Positions 62,281 to 64,000 of a DNA stretch of 64,000 nucleotides are shown here, piece by piece. The position numbers and the translations under genes were made by a program. How positions within the stretch are numbered: the first letter of the stretch is position 1; each line of letters opens with the position of its first letter. Source of the stretch: Chloracidobacterium sp. N (GTDB taxonomy: Bacteria > Acidobacteriota > Blastocatellia > Chloracidobacteriales > Chloracidobacteriaceae); the NCBI RefSeq assembly GCF_018304765.1, contig NZ_CP072643.1:310001-374000 (forward strand). The letters are read 5' to 3'. The notes under the pieces are model-generated. The model made no database searches and was not told where the DNA came from. It saw only the letters and a list, made by a program, of their open reading frames with translations.

Positions 62281-62313
62281 GCCCGACGTGGCACAGCCAC
62301 GTCGGGCTTTTTT
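62281..62313 (+). terminator. Terminator of paralog B
   Basis: GCCCGACGTGGC-ACA-GCCACGTCGGGC is a perfect 12-bp stem followed by TTTTTT. It is nearly the same sequence as the terminator at 59603, showing that gene and terminator were duplicated together. Confidence 0.95.
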
Positions 62314-62390
62314 CCTGCGCGCAGCTTTTCCAAGTGCAACACGGAGCTGGGAGCTTTGCGTCCGGCCGGACACGCTTTCAGGCGCAGGTC

Positions 62391-62957
62391 TTACGGTTCA
62401 ATGAGGCCGAAATTGCCATCCGGGCGACGGTAGAGCACACCAACGCGATCGGTGACCATGTTGCGGAAAACAACGAACTGGTCCTTCGGCGACAGACTGG
62501 CCGCTGCGTCATCCGGCGTCATGGGTTTGATGGCATAGCGGCGCGTCGGAATGATGCGTGGTTTTTTCGTGGCCTCTGGCGCAGCTTCGTCTGCCGTGAC
62601 CTCGGCTTCCGAACGGGCCGCTTCAGCGGCTGCCGTGACTTCCTTGACGCTGGCACGGGTCTTCCGTTTGGTCTCGACCTTTTCCTTGAGCTTGTTGACC
62701 TGGCGGGCCAGCTTTTCCGTCGCCTGGGTGATGGATTGGTACATGTCGTCGGTCGTGGCCTTGCCAGTCAGGACCTGCTCGCCCATGGTCAGCACGAGTT
62801 CCGCCAGGTTACGGTGTTTCTCGATGGCCATCGTGAGATGCAGGCGGATATGGTCCCGGTCATCGAGCAGTTTGGCAACTTTCTTGGTTTGCTCGCGGGC
62901 AAACTTCTTGATGGCAGGCGTCAGGGTGAAGTGCCGTACAGTAAAGTCAAGTTTCAT
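62391..62957 (-). CDS. hpf: Long-form ribosome hibernation factor (HPF/RaiA)
   Basis: This is a 188-residue protein. The N-terminal domain (about 1-100) has MKLDFTVRHFTLTPAIKKFA and the HLTMAIEKHRNLAELVL strand pattern of RaiA/HPF. An Ala/Glu-rich linker follows. The C-terminal domain is KPMTPDDAAASLSPKDQFVVF...VGVLYRRPDGNFGLIEP, which mediates ribosome dimer formation. The ATG at 62957 lacks a close ribosome site; AGGAG lies 14 bases away. It parks ribosomes as 100S dimers in resting cells. The 235 bases upstream hold no gene. Confidence 0.93.
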   Translation of the reverse strand: MKLDFTVRHFTLTPAIKKFAREQTKKVAKLLDDRDHIRLHLTMAIEKHRNLAELVLTMGEQVLTGKATTDDMYQSITQATEKLARQVNKLKEKVETKRKTRASVKEVTAAAEAARSEAEVTADEAAPEATKKPRIIPTRRYAIKPMTPDDAAASLSPKDQFVVFRNMVTDRVGVLYRRPDGNFGLIEP

Positions 62958-63192
62958 TGTTGACGAAAAAGCTCCTGAGTTGACATCCGCACCGCTTGAA
63001 GACCGGAAATTCCTGGCTGTGCAGGCGTTGTGTTCCGCGTCCCCTCCAGTGGGCTGTCTTGAACCTGGTAACGCCTCCATTATAGGACGGCAAAGCCGGC
63101 CACGCTATTTTTTCCTTGGCTGGCAGACGCTGCCACCTTCGGACTCAGGGCAAGAATAGACGGCGTGTTGTGGGCTGACTCAGCAGCAGGCA

Positions 63193-64000
63193 TCAGCGGG
63201 AGGGCGGTTTGCGCTCGGCGCGCCGTTCTGCAGGCGAAGCCGGCGCGGCCAGACCTTCCAGCAGCAGGTCAACGATGTCGGCAATGAGCAGGTGGCCTTC
63301 GGCTTCGCTGCAATAGTCCACGACCGGGATGTCCTCAACCGTAATGGCCATGGCAATGCGTCCGTGTTTCGTATAGACGATGCCGATGTCGCTGCGCAGA
63401 TGGTCCAGCGCGCCCGGCTTGTTGGCAACTTCAACACCACGCAGGCGCCGGCCGATGCCCTCCCGATACTGCTGGCGTTTCATAATGGCCAGCATTTCCC
63501 GTGACGCCTCCGGGCTGACCATCGTCCCGCGCTCCAGACCTTCCAGCAGCCGGACCATCTCGCGCGGGGTCGCGACGCCGATGCCGTACTTTTTGTTTTC
63601 TTCGAGGTTGCTCTCGCGGAAGGTGCTTTCACCGCCACCGGCGATCTTGCGCAGGGAACGGATGTGCTCGAAACCCATCTTTGCCAGGCGGTCATTGACC
63701 GCATCCGTGGTGATCCGGTCAAGCAGGATGTTGGTGGCGATGTTGTCACTGACGACAATCATCAGCCGCACGGCATCACGGACGGTGATCTGGGTGCCCG
63801 GCGTCAGCTCAAACAGCACGCCGCCGTCTTCATACTCATGCCGCCGGACGACGGTCAGCTTGTCATCCCAACGCAGCCTGCCTTCGGCCACCTGGGCGAA
63901 GACTTCCACCATGATGGGCACCTTGATGGTGCTTGCCGTCCGCACCCTGGCATCCGGGTTGTAACCGAAGGTTTCACCGGTATCGAGATTTTTGGCGAAG
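63193..64000 (-). CDS. Class-A-beta-lactamase-like serine hydrolase (5' end outside the window)
   Basis: About 269 residues are visible and the frame is open to the window edge. The motifs are ordered as in class A beta-lactamases: S-X-X-K in RTASTIKVP, S-D-N in IVVSDNIATN, and a K-P-G (instead of K-T-G) in VANKPGALD. An E-X3-N-like loop is not evident; the region between reads ESNLEENKKYG. The K-P-G change and this loop suggest a related carboxypeptidase-like enzyme instead of an antibiotic-resistance enzyme. The signal peptide would lie outside. Confidence 0.85.
   Translation of the reverse strand, partial: FAKNLDTGETFGYNPDARVRTASTIKVPIMVEVFAQVAEGRLRWDDKLTVVRRHEYEDGGVLFELTPGTQITVRDAVRLMIVVSDNIATNILLDRITTDAVNDRLAKMGFEHIRSLRKIAGGGESTFRESNLEENKKYGIGVATPREMVRLLEGLERGTMVSPEASREMLAIMKRQQYREGIGRRLRGVEVANKPGALDHLRSDIGIVYTKHGRIAMAITVEDIPVVDYCSEAEGHLLIADIVDLLLEGLAAPASPAERRAERKPPSR

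Overview
The window is about 62% GC, densely coded and bacterial. The content suggests a thermophilic or aerobic member of the Acidobacteriota, possibly Chloracidobacterium-like. The pointers are an Oar-type TonB receptor with an N-terminal carboxypeptidase-regulatory-like domain, multiheme cytochrome paired with an outer-membrane barrel, many secreted proteins of unknown family, and NAD-type isocitrate dehydrogenase. There is no rRNA, and the only classical marker is L28, so the taxonomy is inference.

Layout. 0-1.8 kb: end of a secreted protein, a small Cys-rich secreted protein and a decayed gene. 1.8-6.3 kb: a stack of RNA-guided-nuclease (OMEGA) insertion elements: an intact IscB with its omega-RNA, a frameshifted TnpB, a 160-bp scrap of a second TnpB and an intact TnpB on the minus strand. 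No transposase is encoded with them. 6.4-12.6 kb: an outer-membrane barrel gene followed by a ten-CXXCH cytochrome carrying LVIVD-type propeller repeats. 12.9-19.3 kb: DinB-like protein, MFS transporter, two envelope proteins, tRNA-Pro, a VTT/DedA membrane protein, Uma2 nuclease and isocitrate dehydrogenase. 19.4-21.5 kb: a complete IS607-family element (serine recombinase plus TnpB) lying directly against a large secreted protease gene. 21.5-27.1 kb: protease, RluA-type pseudouridine synthase, an orphan type III secretion ring lipoprotein (SctJ), L,D-transpeptidase and low-Mr phosphatase. 27.1-29.6 kb: an AT-rich HepT-MntA type VII toxin-antitoxin pair beside a DUF2256 gene, with older fragments of the same gene order next to it. 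29.7-40.4 kb: hybrid sensor kinase, TonB receptor, YbjN-like protein, lipase, DUF190 protein and a hemH-response regulator-kinase operon. 41.1-47.2 kb: Rrf2 regulator with sufBCDSU, divergent from an XRE-cupin regulator. 47.2-52.4 kb: serine hydrolase, lytic transglycosylase, methyltransferase and an N-truncated Ski2-like helicase. 52.4-55 kb: a gene graveyard with a toxin-antitoxin pair and scraps of TnpB, a probable DNA methyltransferase and an ATPase. 55-64 kb: L28, HEAT protein, thioesterase, cobalamin adenosyltransferase, two near-identical secreted paralogs with duplicated terminators around a DMT transporter, long HPF and a class-A beta-lactamase-like gene cut by the window end.

The most unusual part is the OMEGA stack. 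The right ends of two TnpB elements face each other across a fragment of a third tnpB. By the known rule that the guide is copied from DNA next to the element end, both guides would be drawn from tnpB sequence. The IscB guide would likewise come from the left end of the neighbouring TnpB element. Each nuclease would thus be addressed to a competing element. The sequence shows the arrangement; the targeting is inference.
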